From NCBI GenBank assembly GCA_017441125.1, contig JAFSAH010000024.1, positions 1 to 32,037 on the forward strand: DNA of 32,037 nt. The letters are read 5' to 3'. The position numbers and the translations under genes are program-made. This stretch comes from Clostridia bacterium. Its GTDB lineage: Bacteria > Bacillota > Clostridia > Oscillospirales > UBA644. Shown in pieces: positions 1 through 7,400 of this stretch; within the stretch, counting starts at the first letter, position 1; each line of letters starts with the position of its first letter. The notes under the pieces are model-generated. The model had not been told where the DNA came from. It did not search any database and was given only the letters and a program-made list of their open reading frames with translations.

Positions 1-879
1 AAACTTCTTTCCGAAGAAGAAAGCACGAAGTTTACCAATGTAAAAAGACCTCTTCCTGCAGTAAGAGTTATTGAAGAAGGTTCCGTCAGAACAGTTGTTG
101 AAGCTGTTTTTGGCTACGAATCCTCAAAAGCTGTGGTTCAGTATAAACTGAATAAAGTTACATCCGATATGGATATAAAAATTCGTGTTCTATGGGCTGA
201 AAAAGCAAAAATGCTCAAATTGAATATTCCCACAACTTTGGGCAAATGCGAATATTTCGGTCAACAGGCATACGGAGTTGAAAATCTTCCCACAACAGAG
301 CGAGAATGTGTTGCGCAAAAATATGTTTACCTTGACAATAATAACCATGCGGCAGCTCTTATAAATGACGGAATCTACGGTTCTTCCGCAACAGAAGATA
401 CAATAAAAATGACATTACTTCGCTCCCCTGCTTATTGCGCACATCCCGATGGAGATATAGAATTTGTTCCTCAAAATAAATACACTGCATATATTGAGCA
501 GGGCGAAAGACTTTACGATTTCAGATTTATAGTAGGACCCTCCGATGAAATTGTAAACAGAGTTCCGAGAACAGCTGCAACGTTCAACGAAAAGCCCATG
601 ACACTTTCATTCTTCCCCTCCGGACTTGGTGAACTTCCGAAAGTAAACTTTACAGTAGACGCTCCTGACTGTGTTGAATGTAACGCAATCAAAAAAGCAA
701 ACGACGGCAACGGACATATTATAAGAGTGTTTAACGCATCGACAGAGTCAAAAGACGTAACAATAAATTTCACAAACGGAAATAAGTTTGAATACAAGCT
801 CGGAAAATTTGAAATTGCAACATTCAGAATGTCAGATAATAAAATCACTCTCTGCGACCTTATGGAAAATTCTCTTTAA
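1..879 (+). CDS. Alpha-mannosidase, glycoside hydrolase family 38, C-terminal part (partial)
   Basis: The reading frame is open from the first base, so the start and catalytic domain lie outside the window; 292 residues are visible. They match the C-terminal beta-sandwich part of GH38 alpha-mannosidases: a stretch reading as KYVYLDNNNHAAALINDGIYG, followed by MTLLRSPAYCAHPDGD, corresponds to the family's conserved 'W/Y-V-D-L ... A-L-L-N-D-x-K-Y-G ... L-L-R-S-P' block. GH38 enzymes hydrolyse alpha-linked mannose from glycans, in bacteria usually in the cytoplasm on imported oligosaccharides. No catalytic residue is in view, so activity and linkage preference cannot be judged. The pyrophosphatase gene starts 17 bases downstream, suggesting co-transcription. 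Confidence 0.85.
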   Translation, partial: KLLSEEESTKFTNVKRPLPAVRVIEEGSVRTVVEAVFGYESSKAVVQYKLNKVTSDMDIKIRVLWAEKAKMLKLNIPTTLGKCEYFGQQAYGVENLPTTERECVAQKYVYLDNNNHAAALINDGIYGSSATEDTIKMTLLRSPAYCAHPDGDIEFVPQNKYTAYIEQGERLYDFRFIVGPSDEIVNRVPRTAATFNEKPMTLSFFPSGLGELPKVNFTVDAPDCVECNAIKKANDGNGHIIRVFNASTESKDVTINFTNGNKFEYKLGKFEIATFRMSDNKITLCDLMENSL

Positions 880-896
880 AAGAAAGGACAAACTAA

Positions 897-1451
897 ATGA
901 ATATTTGGCACGATATTGATCCTTCAAGAATCAAACCTAATGATTTTTACGCGATAATTGAAATTTCCTCAGGAAGCAAAAACAAATACGAAATGGACAA
1001 AGAAACAGGTCTTCTGAAATTGGACAGAGTTCTTTACACCTCAACCCATTACCCCGCAAATTATGGATTTATCCCCCGTACATATGCGGAAGACGATGAC
1101 CCACTTGACGTACTCGTTCTTTGCTCCGAACCCATAACACCCATGACATTGGTAAGATGCTACCCTATTGGTGTTATAAAAATGGCTGACAACGGAAAGG
1201 CTGACGAAAAAATAATAGCCATACCGTTCACAGACCCCACTTACAACGGTTACAGAAGCATTTTTGCTCTTCCCAAGCATACATACGACGAAATGAAGCA
1301 TTTCTTCTCCGTATACAAAACTCTTGAGAAGAAAGAAACCGTATTGGACGATGTGGGCGATGAAAACGAAGCAATAAGAATCATTTCTGAATGTATTGAG
1401 CGTTATTCAAAATGCTTTAAAGACGGAAAACAAATTAAAAAAATATTCTGA
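897..1451 (+). CDS. ppa: Inorganic pyrophosphatase (family I)
   Basis: A 184-residue soluble protein, close to the usual ~175-residue length of bacterial family I pyrophosphatases, which hydrolyse pyrophosphate to two phosphates in the cytoplasm and pull biosynthetic reactions forward. The signature metal-binding segment is present as EDDDPLDVLVL (family pattern D-[SGN]-D-P-x-D-[LIVM]-[LIVM]), preceded by the conserved YPANYGFIP. The ATG is preceded by AGAAAGGA at a normal distance. It follows the mannosidase gene closely and is followed by a bidirectional terminator, so it is the last gene of this plus-strand unit. Many Clostridia use family II or membrane pyrophosphatases instead, so a family I enzyme is a mild distinguishing trait. 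Confidence 0.95.
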   Translation: MNIWHDIDPSRIKPNDFYAIIEISSGSKNKYEMDKETGLLKLDRVLYTSTHYPANYGFIPRTYAEDDDPLDVLVLCSEPITPMTLVRCYPIGVIKMADNGKADEKIIAIPFTDPTYNGYRSIFALPKHTYDEMKHFFSVYKTLEKKETVLDDVGDENEAIRIISECIERYSKCFKDGKQIKKIF

Positions 1452-1460
1452 TATTGAAAA

Positions 1461-1495
1461 AACGACGGAAATGCACTGATTTCCGTCGTTCTTTT
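1461..1495. terminator. Bidirectional intrinsic terminator between ppa and the methionine operon
   Basis: A perfect 12-bp stem, AACGACGGAAAT (1461-1472) with ATTTCCGTCGTT (1479-1490), around a 6-base loop. The plus-strand tail is CTTTTATATT and the minus-strand tail is TTTTCAATAT. It lies between the convergent ends of ppa and the ECF S-component gene, so it can serve both. Confidence 0.9.
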
Positions 1496-1516
1496 ATATT
1501 CAAGCTTTGATTCGTT

Positions 1517-2023
1517 TTATTTTAATATCGGAGCTATAAATTTCGTATACGCTTTCATAATAACGAGACCTGCAATAAGACCCAAGCATCCCTGTACTGC
1601 ATTAAGAGGAATATTTACCGCCGCAGAACCGAAGCCGTAAAGGATACTTTCAAAAGCAAGATATCCGCCTATCATAATAAGCTCTGCAACAATAGCAGAA
1701 AGGAGCTTCAAACCAAAACTATTTTTGGATTTTGCAAGCTTCACGCCCAAATAATAAGCCGCAACAGCCATAAGCCACTTTATGGCAAAAGTAACAGGAG
1801 CATAAGACACCCACCCTGCGCTAAGGTCAGCAATGGCAGAACCGAGACCTGCCGCCAAACCACCGTATACGGGACCCAAAACCCAACCGCAAAGCAAAAC
1901 TATACAGTCGCCGAGGTTTATGTAACCGACAACGGGCATTGGTACCCGAATAATAATCGTTGCAATAAAAGTCAAAGCTCCGAGCATTGAAGCAAGGACA
2001 ATTTTTTTTGTTTTATCGTTCAT
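1517..2023 (-). CDS. ECF transporter S component (substrate-binding membrane protein)
   Basis: A 168-residue, very hydrophobic protein with about five to six membrane segments. The N-terminal MLGALTFIATIIIRVPMP, the following YINLGDCIVLLCGWVLGP, and the later SYAPVTFAIKWLMA are typical of the ECF-type S-component group to which the riboflavin/HMP-type families (Pfam PF07155-like) belong. S components bind a vitamin or cofactor precursor and work with a shared EcfA-A'-T energising module, which is not in this window. The ATG is preceded by AAAGGAAG and lies 30 bases after metH, so it is the last gene of the metF-metH operon. That context suggests a methyl-cycle cofactor or precursor (a corrinoid, folate or methionine-related compound) as ligand; this is inference, and the family assignment does not fix the substrate. 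Confidence 0.8.
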   Translation of the reverse strand: MNDKTKKIVLASMLGALTFIATIIIRVPMPVVGYINLGDCIVLLCGWVLGPVYGGLAAGLGSAIADLSAGWVSYAPVTFAIKWLMAVAAYYLGVKLAKSKNSFGLKLLSAIVAELIMIGGYLAFESILYGFGSAAVNIPLNAVQGCLGLIAGLVIMKAYTKFIAPILK

Positions 2024-2053
2024 AAGAACAACACTTCCTTTTATATTTTATAA

Positions 2054-4414
2054 TTATATTTCATAAAAATGCTCTGCAATTCTTACTGCATCCATTGCAT
2101 CAGCACCATAGAAATCAGCCTTGATCATTTCAGCATATTCCTTGTTCAGAACGGCACCTCCGACCATGATTTTAACATCGGGAGCCTTCTCATTGAGAAG
2201 CTTTATGGTTTCAGCCATAACGGGCACAGTTGTCGTCATGAGAGCGCTCAAACCCACAAACTTACAGTTAAATTTTTGAACAGCTTCAAGAACGGCTTCG
2301 GGAGAAACGTCTCTGCCTAAATCGTAAACAGTAAATCCATAGCTTTCCAGCATAACCTTTACGATATTCTTTCCTATATCGTGGATATCGCCTTTTACCG
2401 TTGCCAAAACAACGCTTCTGCTGTCGGAAACTTCAGATTTCGGCATTACGGCTTTAACCTCTTCAAATGCCGCGGAAGCAGCTTCCGCGCTCATTAAAAG
2501 TTGGGGTAAAAAGGCTTTTTTCGCCTCAAAATCAGCACCTATCTCATTCAACGCAGGAATAATATACTCGTTTATAACGCAAAGAGGCTCCGAGTTTTTC
2601 AAAAGCTCCTTAACGGCAGAAACAGCGTTTTCCTTCAAGCCTTTATAAACCGCCTTATGTAAGGTAATTTCTTCATTTTTAGCGGTTTTTTCCGCAGTTT
2701 GAGCTTCGGAACTGTTGGCATAATTTATGTAATCGGAACAAGCGGCATCAAGACCGTGAAGAACTCGGAAAGAATGGTAAACATCCATCATTCCAGAAGC
2801 AAAGGGATTCATAATGGCGCAGTTCAAACCATTTTCAAGGGCATTTGCAAAAAATGTCGAGTTAATAAGTTCTCTCTTTGGTAGTCCGAATGAAATATTC
2901 GATACGCCGAGACTTGTTTTTATCCCCTTTTGACTCAAGAACTTGACAGCTTTTAAGGTAACCAATGCACTTTGTTGATTTGAAGAAACTGTCAGAGCCA
3001 ACGGATCAACGATTATATCCTTTTTACCGATACCGTATTCGGAAGCAACAGATATTATTCTTTCTGCAATTGCCACTCGTTTTTCTGCTGTTTCGGGAAT
3101 TCCGCTGTTATCCATTGTGAGAGCAATTACAGCCCCGCCGTATTTCTGAACGAGGGGGAATATTTTTCGCATACTCTCCTCTTCCCCGTTTACGGAATTA
3201 ACAAGAGGTTTTCCGTTATAAATACGCATTGCGTCTTCCAAAACAGCAGCATTGTTTGAATCCAACTGCAGAGGAACATCAGTAACTGTCTGAACAGCCT
3301 CAACCGCGTTTTTCATCATGATTTTTTCGTCGATTTCCGGCAGACCTACGTTTACGTCAAGAACATGAACTCCTGCGTCAATCTGTTTTACTGCCTCGTT
3401 TGCAATATAATTCATATCGTTTGCACGCAAGGCCTCTTTAAATCGCGGCTTACCGGTTGGATTTATTCTTTCACCTATAAGGATAGGCTGTTCGTCTATT
3501 TCCACCGCATGTGTATAAGATGAAATAACGGTTTTTTCCTTATAATTCGGGACAGAATATTCAACAGACGCTGTTTTTCCCACAGTTTTTCTTATATAAT
3601 CGGGGGTTGTACCGCAACAACCTCCAAGAATACAAGCACCCTTTACCGCCATTTTTACCATATAATCGGAAAATGTCTCGTAATCAGTATTGAAAACCGT
3701 TTTGCCGTCCACAACAACGGGAAGTCCCGCATTGGGATTTACAATAATAGGAACTGAAGCATTTTCAACAAATCTATCTACAAGTCCAAGCATTTTATCG
3801 GGACCGAGAGAACAGTTCATACCCAAAGCCGAAACACCAAGACTTTCAAGCATAGCTATCATCGCTTCAGGAGATGCGCCAGTCATGAGTTTCCCGGTCT
3901 CGTCGTACACATTGGTAACGAATATCGGCAAATCACAGCTTTCTTTTGCGGCAAGAACTGCCGCTTTGGTCTCATAGCTGTCATTCATTGTTTCGATAAG
4001 TATAACATCTGAACGTGAAGCAGCAACTTTAATATTTGCGGAAAAAATTTCCACAGCATCTTCAAAATCGAGATCACCGAGAGGCTTGAGCAGTCTGCCC
4101 GTAGGTCCTATATCAAATGCGATAAAAGCATTTTCACGACCGCTGACCGCCTTTTCAGCACAATCCAATGCGGCATTTATCAATTCTTCGTAATTATTAT
4201 ATTTATCACGGTTTATACCAAAGGTATTCGTTTTGATAATATTGGCGCCCGAATTCAAATAGGCTTCATGGAGCGCGGTAATTTTTTCGGGAGCAGAAAG
4301 ATTCCACATTTCGGGAGGCGTTCCCGCAGGAAGCCCCATTGATTGCAAAACCGTTCCCGTACCGCCGTCAAAAAACAGTCTTTTGGTTTTTATTAAATCA
4401 GTTATTTTAGTCAT
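2054..4414 (-). CDS. metH: Cobalamin-dependent methionine synthase lacking the activation domain
   Basis: A 786-residue protein that transfers the methyl group of methyl-tetrahydrofolate to homocysteine through cobalamin. Three MetH modules follow in order: the homocysteine-binding barrel (about 1-290) with zinc-ligand cysteines C201 and C266/C267 in MNCSLGP and GGCCGTT; the pterin-binding barrel (about 310-560), starting at ILIGERINPTG; and the cobalamin cap plus Rossmann domain (about 570-786) with the B12-ligand motif DIHDIG near residue 672. Full-length MetH is about 1200 residues; the missing C-terminal AdoMet-binding activation domain is encoded by the upstream gene, which overlaps this one by 4 bases (ATGA). 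The same split is known from Thermotoga maritima. The metH start is therefore translationally coupled to the activator. Confidence 0.95.
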   Translation of the reverse strand: MTKITDLIKTKRLFFDGGTGTVLQSMGLPAGTPPEMWNLSAPEKITALHEAYLNSGANIIKTNTFGINRDKYNNYEELINAALDCAEKAVSGRENAFIAFDIGPTGRLLKPLGDLDFEDAVEIFSANIKVAASRSDVILIETMNDSYETKAAVLAAKESCDLPIFVTNVYDETGKLMTGASPEAMIAMLESLGVSALGMNCSLGPDKMLGLVDRFVENASVPIIVNPNAGLPVVVDGKTVFNTDYETFSDYMVKMAVKGACILGGCCGTTPDYIRKTVGKTASVEYSVPNYKEKTVISSYTHAVEIDEQPILIGERINPTGKPRFKEALRANDMNYIANEAVKQIDAGVHVLDVNVGLPEIDEKIMMKNAVEAVQTVTDVPLQLDSNNAAVLEDAMRIYNGKPLVNSVNGEEESMRKIFPLVQKYGGAVIALTMDNSGIPETAEKRVAIAERIISVASEYGIGKKDIIVDPLALTVSSNQQSALVTLKAVKFLSQKGIKTSLGVSNISFGLPKRELINSTFFANALENGLNCAIMNPFASGMMDVYHSFRVLHGLDAACSDYINYANSSEAQTAEKTAKNEEITLHKAVYKGLKENAVSAVKELLKNSEPLCVINEYIIPALNEIGADFEAKKAFLPQLLMSAEAASAAFEEVKAVMPKSEVSDSRSVVLATVKGDIHDIGKNIVKVMLESYGFTVYDLGRDVSPEAVLEAVQKFNCKFVGLSALMTTTVPVMAETIKLLNEKAPDVKIMVGGAVLNKEYAEMIKADFYGADAMDAVRIAEHFYEI

Positions 4415-5001
4415 TTTTCTATTCCCACTATTGCTGTTATAGTTTTTGCAGGTGACATAAGCAAAGATTTATTCAAGCTTATTCCCAATAATTTTTGAGC
4501 ATTTATTCTCCCAAGAAATGCCCCTTGACAAGACAGAGCCAAATCTCCGTAACCGGGACTGAAACGTGGTCTGCAAAGAAGATTTCCTTTTATAATTTCC
4601 TCCGCTTTATCTGCGGCGGCTTCAGCATATGCGGAAGCCAAAGCGTCGGCAATAAAGTGGCTTGCAGGAGAAGTAAAGGAAAGTTTATTTAAGAACCTAT
4701 CCACATTTATACCGAGGGTAACGCCAAAAAGAAATGCTTCATTACATCCCTTGAGATTTTTGAAAAGATTTACACTTTTCACCTCTCCAAAACCGCAACC
4801 CACAACATCTTCTTCTTTCAAAATAACAGGAACACGTACGGCAGAGTATTTACACAAAATATTCTGTTCAAGCTCTGATATCAATAAAGAAAAATCTGTC
4901 AGATTCGTATCCCGTGAAGTTTGAAGCCTTGCGCATACTTCATTTTTATTAAGATTTAACTCGGAGGTGGGTATAATTCCGTAATCTGTTGGATAAATCA
5001 T
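4411..5001 (-). CDS. Stand-alone methionine synthase activation-domain protein
   Basis: A 196-residue protein matching the C-terminal reactivation domain of MetH, which binds AdoMet and lets oxidised cob(II)alamin be reductively methylated. The diagnostic segment is RPRFSPGYGDLALSCQ near residue 145, corresponding to the R-x-x-x-G-Y AdoMet-binding motif of MetH. Upstream, FLFGVTLGINVDRFLNKL and ASAYAEAAADKAEE resemble the helices of the same domain. It overlaps metF at its start and metH at its end, each by 4 bases (ATGA), so the three proteins should be made in step. It has no methyltransferase modules of its own and presumably acts in trans on MetH. The electron donor, commonly a flavodoxin or ferredoxin, is not in the window. 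Confidence 0.88.
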   Translation of the reverse strand: MIYPTDYGIIPTSELNLNKNEVCARLQTSRDTNLTDFSLLISELEQNILCKYSAVRVPVILKEEDVVGCGFGEVKSVNLFKNLKGCNEAFLFGVTLGINVDRFLNKLSFTSPASHFIADALASAYAEAAADKAEEIIKGNLLCRPRFSPGYGDLALSCQGAFLGRINAQKLLGISLNKSLLMSPAKTITAIVGIEK

Positions 5002-5858
5002 GAAATAATCTCCGAAAGATTCTTTTGTATAGCCTCTGCAACATCGGGTTTATTCATCGAATATACGTGAACCGCATTCAAGCCGTTGGCGTAAAGGTCT
5101 ATGATCTGTTCAGTAGCATATGCAATACCTGCCTGCTTCATGGCTTTGGGATTATCCCCGTATCGGTCAACAAGACGCATAAATCTTTGAGGAAGAGTAT
5201 TTTGCGAAATTGAACATATTCTCTTTATTTGTGCGGCATTGGTAACGGGCATAATTCCCGCAACAACCGGCACATTCACTCCCGCACGGTAAAGCCTATA
5301 CATAAAATTATATAAAATATTGTTATCAAAAAACATCTGTGTGGTCAGGTATTCACAACCGCTTTCCACTTTTATTTTCAGGCTCTCAATATCTGCCCTG
5401 CTGTTTTCGCTTTCGGGATGATTTTCAGGATAGCAGGCACCGCCGATACAAAACCCACCGAAATCTCTGATTTCTTGGGTCAACTCGCTTGCATAGTGAT
5501 ATTCGAGATGCTCCATATTCATTCCTTCGGGTATATCACCTCTTAAAGCAAGAATATTTTCGATTCCTTTACCTTTAAGCTCTGTCAATTTAGTCTTAAT
5601 ATCCGCTTTCGATGAAGAAATACAGCTTAAATGAGCAATAGGCGTAACTCCGAGTCTTTTCAAGCTTACGGCAATATCCGTTGTATATTTGGACGTTCCG
5701 CCACCTGCGCCGTAAGTAACGCTCATATAGCTTGGATTCAGTTTTGCAATTTCAGTTGTGGCTTCAAGCACAGATTCTACCTTATCATCTGTTTTCGGAG
5801 GGAAAACCTCAAAGGAAAGACTTGGCTTCTCTCCTTTAATTATATCTATAACTTTCAC
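4998..5858 (-). CDS. metF: Methylenetetrahydrofolate reductase
   Basis: A 286-residue protein of the MetF/MTHFR family (E. coli MetF is 296), which reduces 5,10-methylene-THF to 5-methyl-THF with an FAD cofactor in the cytoplasm. It begins with the family hallmark LSFEVFPPKTDDKVE; the active-site glutamate is in SFEVFPP. Later family segments include MSVTYGAGG, LALRGDIP and TTQMFFDN. The start is GTG at 5858, preceded by GAAAGGGG seven bases upstream; this ribosome binding site lies directly after the U-tract of an intrinsic terminator. The gene is the first structural cistron of metF - activator - metH - ECF S component and appears to be controlled by a leader ORF and attenuator (see those entries). 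Confidence 0.96.
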   Translation of the reverse strand: MKVIDIIKGEKPSLSFEVFPPKTDDKVESVLEATTEIAKLNPSYMSVTYGAGGGTSKYTTDIAVSLKRLGVTPIAHLSCISSSKADIKTKLTELKGKGIENILALRGDIPEGMNMEHLEYHYASELTQEIRDFGGFCIGGACYPENHPESENSRADIESLKIKVESGCEYLTTQMFFDNNILYNFMYRLYRAGVNVPVVAGIMPVTNAAQIKRICSISQNTLPQRFMRLVDRYGDNPKAMKQAGIAYATEQIIDLYANGLNAVHVYSMNKPDVAEAIQKNLSEIIS

Positions 5859-5873
5859 ACCTCTACCCCTTTC

Positions 5874-5906
5874 AAAACAAAACCGGGAGACATTAAAGTC
5901 TCCCGT
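5874..5906 (-). terminator. Leader terminator immediately upstream of metF
   Basis: On the minus strand, CGGGAGAC (5905-5898) pairs perfectly with GTCTCCCG (5891-5884) around a 6-base loop, and is followed by a U-tract reading GGTTTTGTTTT. It ends about 15-20 bases before the GTG of metF and sits downstream of a promoter and a short leader ORF, so it would abort transcription before metF unless an alternative structure forms. Confidence 0.85.
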
Positions 5907-5955
5907 TACTTAATTTTCATATCGTAAATAATACGAAATTATAATGAGAAACTTT
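5895..5955 (-). promoter_or_regulatory. Candidate antiterminator pairing of the metF attenuator
   Basis: Minus-strand segment AAAGTTTCTC (5955-5946), covering codons 31-34 of the leader ORF, can pair with GGGAGACTTT (5904-5895), which contains most of the terminator's 5' arm. This gives ten continuous pairs, two of them G-U. Between them, TCGTA and TACGA can form a small inner hairpin. Terminator and antiterminator are therefore mutually exclusive. A ribosome finishing the leader ORF at 5941-5939 would cover 5955-5946 and favour the terminator; a ribosome stalled at the Met/Cys codons upstream would leave it free. The pairing was found by eye; no folding energies were computed. Confidence 0.6.
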
Positions 5956-6046
5956 CTGACAAAACAGCAGAAGAAACCTTGCACATACGGCTACACCACA
6001 TGCGCATCGCAAATATCATATTCGCAAAATAATGACAGAAGTTCAT
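5939..6046 (-). CDS. Met/Cys-rich leader peptide of the metF operon
   Basis: A 35-residue ORF that starts at ATG 6046 with a near-ideal ribosome binding site, AGGAG (6059-6055), eight bases upstream. It lies about 25 bases after the predicted transcription start. Methionine is at positions 1, 10, 14, 16 and 21 and cysteine at 4, 18 and 22; the stretch from 14 to 22 reads MRMWCSRMC. That is far more Met and Cys than expected for 35 residues. No signal peptide or domain is recognisable. The ORF ends 34 bases before the terminator stem upstream of metF, and its last codons overlap the candidate antiterminator strand. I infer a sensing leader peptide whose translation reports charged tRNA-Met and/or tRNA-Cys. 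A conserved small protein is the alternative. Confidence 0.65.
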   Translation of the reverse strand: MNFCHYFANMIFAMRMWCSRMCKVSSAVLSESFSL

Positions 6047-6077
6047 TATAAAATCTCCTATTATTTAAATTACACAT

Positions 6078-6106
6078 ATTATAGCACCGCAAACCCAACT
6101 TGTCAA
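6078..6106 (-). promoter_or_regulatory. Consensus sigma-A promoter of the metF operon
   Basis: Minus-strand TTGACA (6106-6101), a 17-base spacer and TATAAT (6083-6078), a perfect match to the housekeeping consensus. Transcription would start near 6071, about 25 bases before the leader ORF. It separates luxS-pfs from the metF operon. Confidence 0.9.
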
Positions 6107-6160
6107 TAGGAAAATTAAAACTTTTGGTTACGTTTTTAATAAGCTAAACAAAGTTGAGAC

Positions 6161-6871
6161 TTACAGTTTTTTCAAAAATCTATCCAATAAATTAAAAGCA
6201 ACGTCTGAAGCTTTTGCCAAAGATGCAGCGTAATCATTATGAGAATTTTCATCGCCACAGTCAGACATTGCACGAACAACACAAAAAGCAGTATCATTCA
6301 TATAGCAAACATGACCGATACTTCCGCCTTCCATTTCACAAGAAATGGCATTGAAATTATCCGTTATGCGTTTTTTCATTTCCTTGCCGTTAACAAAGCA
6401 GTCTCCCGACGCAATAACACCGATTTCGTAGTTAGCTTCAAGGTCCTTTGCGCAAGATTCAAAAACGTTCAAGTATTCCGTACTGCATGGGAAATTGATA
6501 ATATTTATTCCCGAAATAAGTCCGAGAGGGTCTCCAACGGGAGTCGTATCCATATCATGCTGAACAACACTGTCGGCAATAGCGATATCCCCGATACCGA
6601 GCTTGGGAGACAAAGCGCCTGCAACACCGATATTTATAACTACATCAGGCTTAAACGTAAGGATCATTGTCTGTGCGCACATAGCCGCAAATACCTTACC
6701 GATACCGCACATGGCAACAACGATATTAACGTCGTAAATTTCTCCGTAAACATAATCGGTACCGCTTATAGTAACGGTTTTTGCGTTTTCCACTCTGCTC
6801 TGAACCGCCTCTATTTCGGACTTCATTGCGCCGATTATTCCGATTATTTTTTTATTACTGTTTGTAAACAA
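6161..6871 (-). CDS. mtnN: 5'-methylthioadenosine/S-adenosylhomocysteine nucleosidase
   Basis: The enzyme (also called Pfs) removes adenine from S-adenosylhomocysteine and methylthioadenosine, giving S-ribosylhomocysteine and methylthioribose. Family motifs: the N-terminal IIGIIGAMKSE, whose glutamate matches catalytic Glu12 of E. coli; VVINIGVAGAL; SCEMEGGSIGHVC, with the substrate-binding Met-Glu; and VVRAMSDCGD, with the catalytic aspartate. I place the start at TTG 6871 because AGGAGAAGG lies immediately upstream at ideal spacing, giving 236 residues; another in-frame TTG at 6886 would contain this ribosome binding site within the coding sequence. The gene overlaps the end of luxS by 17 bases, so the two are translationally linked and perform consecutive steps. 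Confidence 0.93.
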   Translation of the reverse strand: MFTNSNKKIIGIIGAMKSEIEAVQSRVENAKTVTISGTDYVYGEIYDVNIVVAMCGIGKVFAAMCAQTMILTFKPDVVINIGVAGALSPKLGIGDIAIADSVVQHDMDTTPVGDPLGLISGINIINFPCSTEYLNVFESCAKDLEANYEIGVIASGDCFVNGKEMKKRITDNFNAISCEMEGGSIGHVCYMNDTAFCVVRAMSDCGDENSHNDYAASLAKASDVAFNLLDRFLKKL

Positions 6872-7328
6872 AATCCTTCTCCTCAACTTTCTTTAAAACT
6901 TCAAGATAGTCTTCAAGCTCTTTTTTAGCCGCTTCAAGAGATAAAGTTCTGTAATTTCCGCATTCAACCGCCGAATTACCGAAGATCTCACCGTCATACG
7001 CCAAAATTTCTTTAATGACAGCTTTAACGACCTCAAAAACCTCAACGGGAGCATGGTCTTTTACCAACAAGTAGAACCCCGTCTGACAGCCCATAGGTCC
7101 GAAATATACGACGTCATTCTTGATTTCCGAATTGCGTACCAAGGTGGCGAACATATGCTCAACACTATGCATGGTTGAATGGTCCATATACTCTCCGTAA
7201 TTAGGCTTTCGTGTACGAAGATCATACGTTATAATATTTCCGTCTATTCTTGAAATATAAAAACCGGGATCAAGAATTTCATGATTCACGGTAAAACTTG
7301 CAATAGGGGTTATTTCATTGCTTTTCAT
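6855..7328 (-). CDS. luxS: S-ribosylhomocysteine lyase (autoinducer-2 synthesis)
   Basis: A 157-residue LuxS, the usual length, which cleaves S-ribosylhomocysteine to homocysteine and DPD, the precursor of autoinducer-2. The metal site is visible: H54 and H58 in HSVEH and C123 in ECGN; the catalytic cysteine is C81 in GPMGCQTGFYLL. The ATG at 7328 has GGAGGATTT just upstream. The only upstream element within reach is the terminator after ftsZ, whose tail ends about 25 bases before the start, and no convincing promoter is visible; the gene may be expressed by read-through from ftsZ. Its homocysteine product feeds the metF/metH genes just downstream. Confidence 0.97.
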   Translation of the reverse strand: MKSNEITPIASFTVNHEILDPGFYISRIDGNIITYDLRTRKPNYGEYMDHSTMHSVEHMFATLVRNSEIKNDVVYFGPMGCQTGFYLLVKDHAPVEVFEVVKAVIKEILAYDGEIFGNSAVECGNYRTLSLEAAKKELEDYLEVLKKVEEKDFVYKQ

Positions 7329-7349
7329 AGAAATCCTCCATATAAATAA

Positions 7350-7400
7350 AAAACGTAAAAACCATATAAACCAAAGAGCTTTTCCTTGGTTTATACGGTT
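7350..7400 (-). terminator. Intrinsic terminator downstream of ftsZ
   Basis: A 15-bp stem with one mismatch joins 7400-7386 and 7374-7360 (minus-strand AACCGTATAAACCAA with TTGGTTTATATGGTT) around an 11-base loop. It is followed on the minus strand by TTTTTACGTTTTTT. It starts 17 bases after the ftsZ stop and ends shortly before luxS. Confidence 0.85.

Noticed and set aside
5880-6071. S-box (SAM) riboswitch or T-box in the metF leader
   Set aside because: This was the first expectation for a metF gene in a Firmicute, but I find no S-box core or T-box sequence. About 108 of the roughly 190 leader bases are an ORF with a strong ribosome binding site. The check was by eye, so a covariance-model scan would settle it.
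6239-6928. 229-codon plus-strand ORF
   Set aside because: It lies antisense to the well-supported pfs gene, has no family resemblance, and carries His/Asn/Cys-rich composition typical of a shadow frame.
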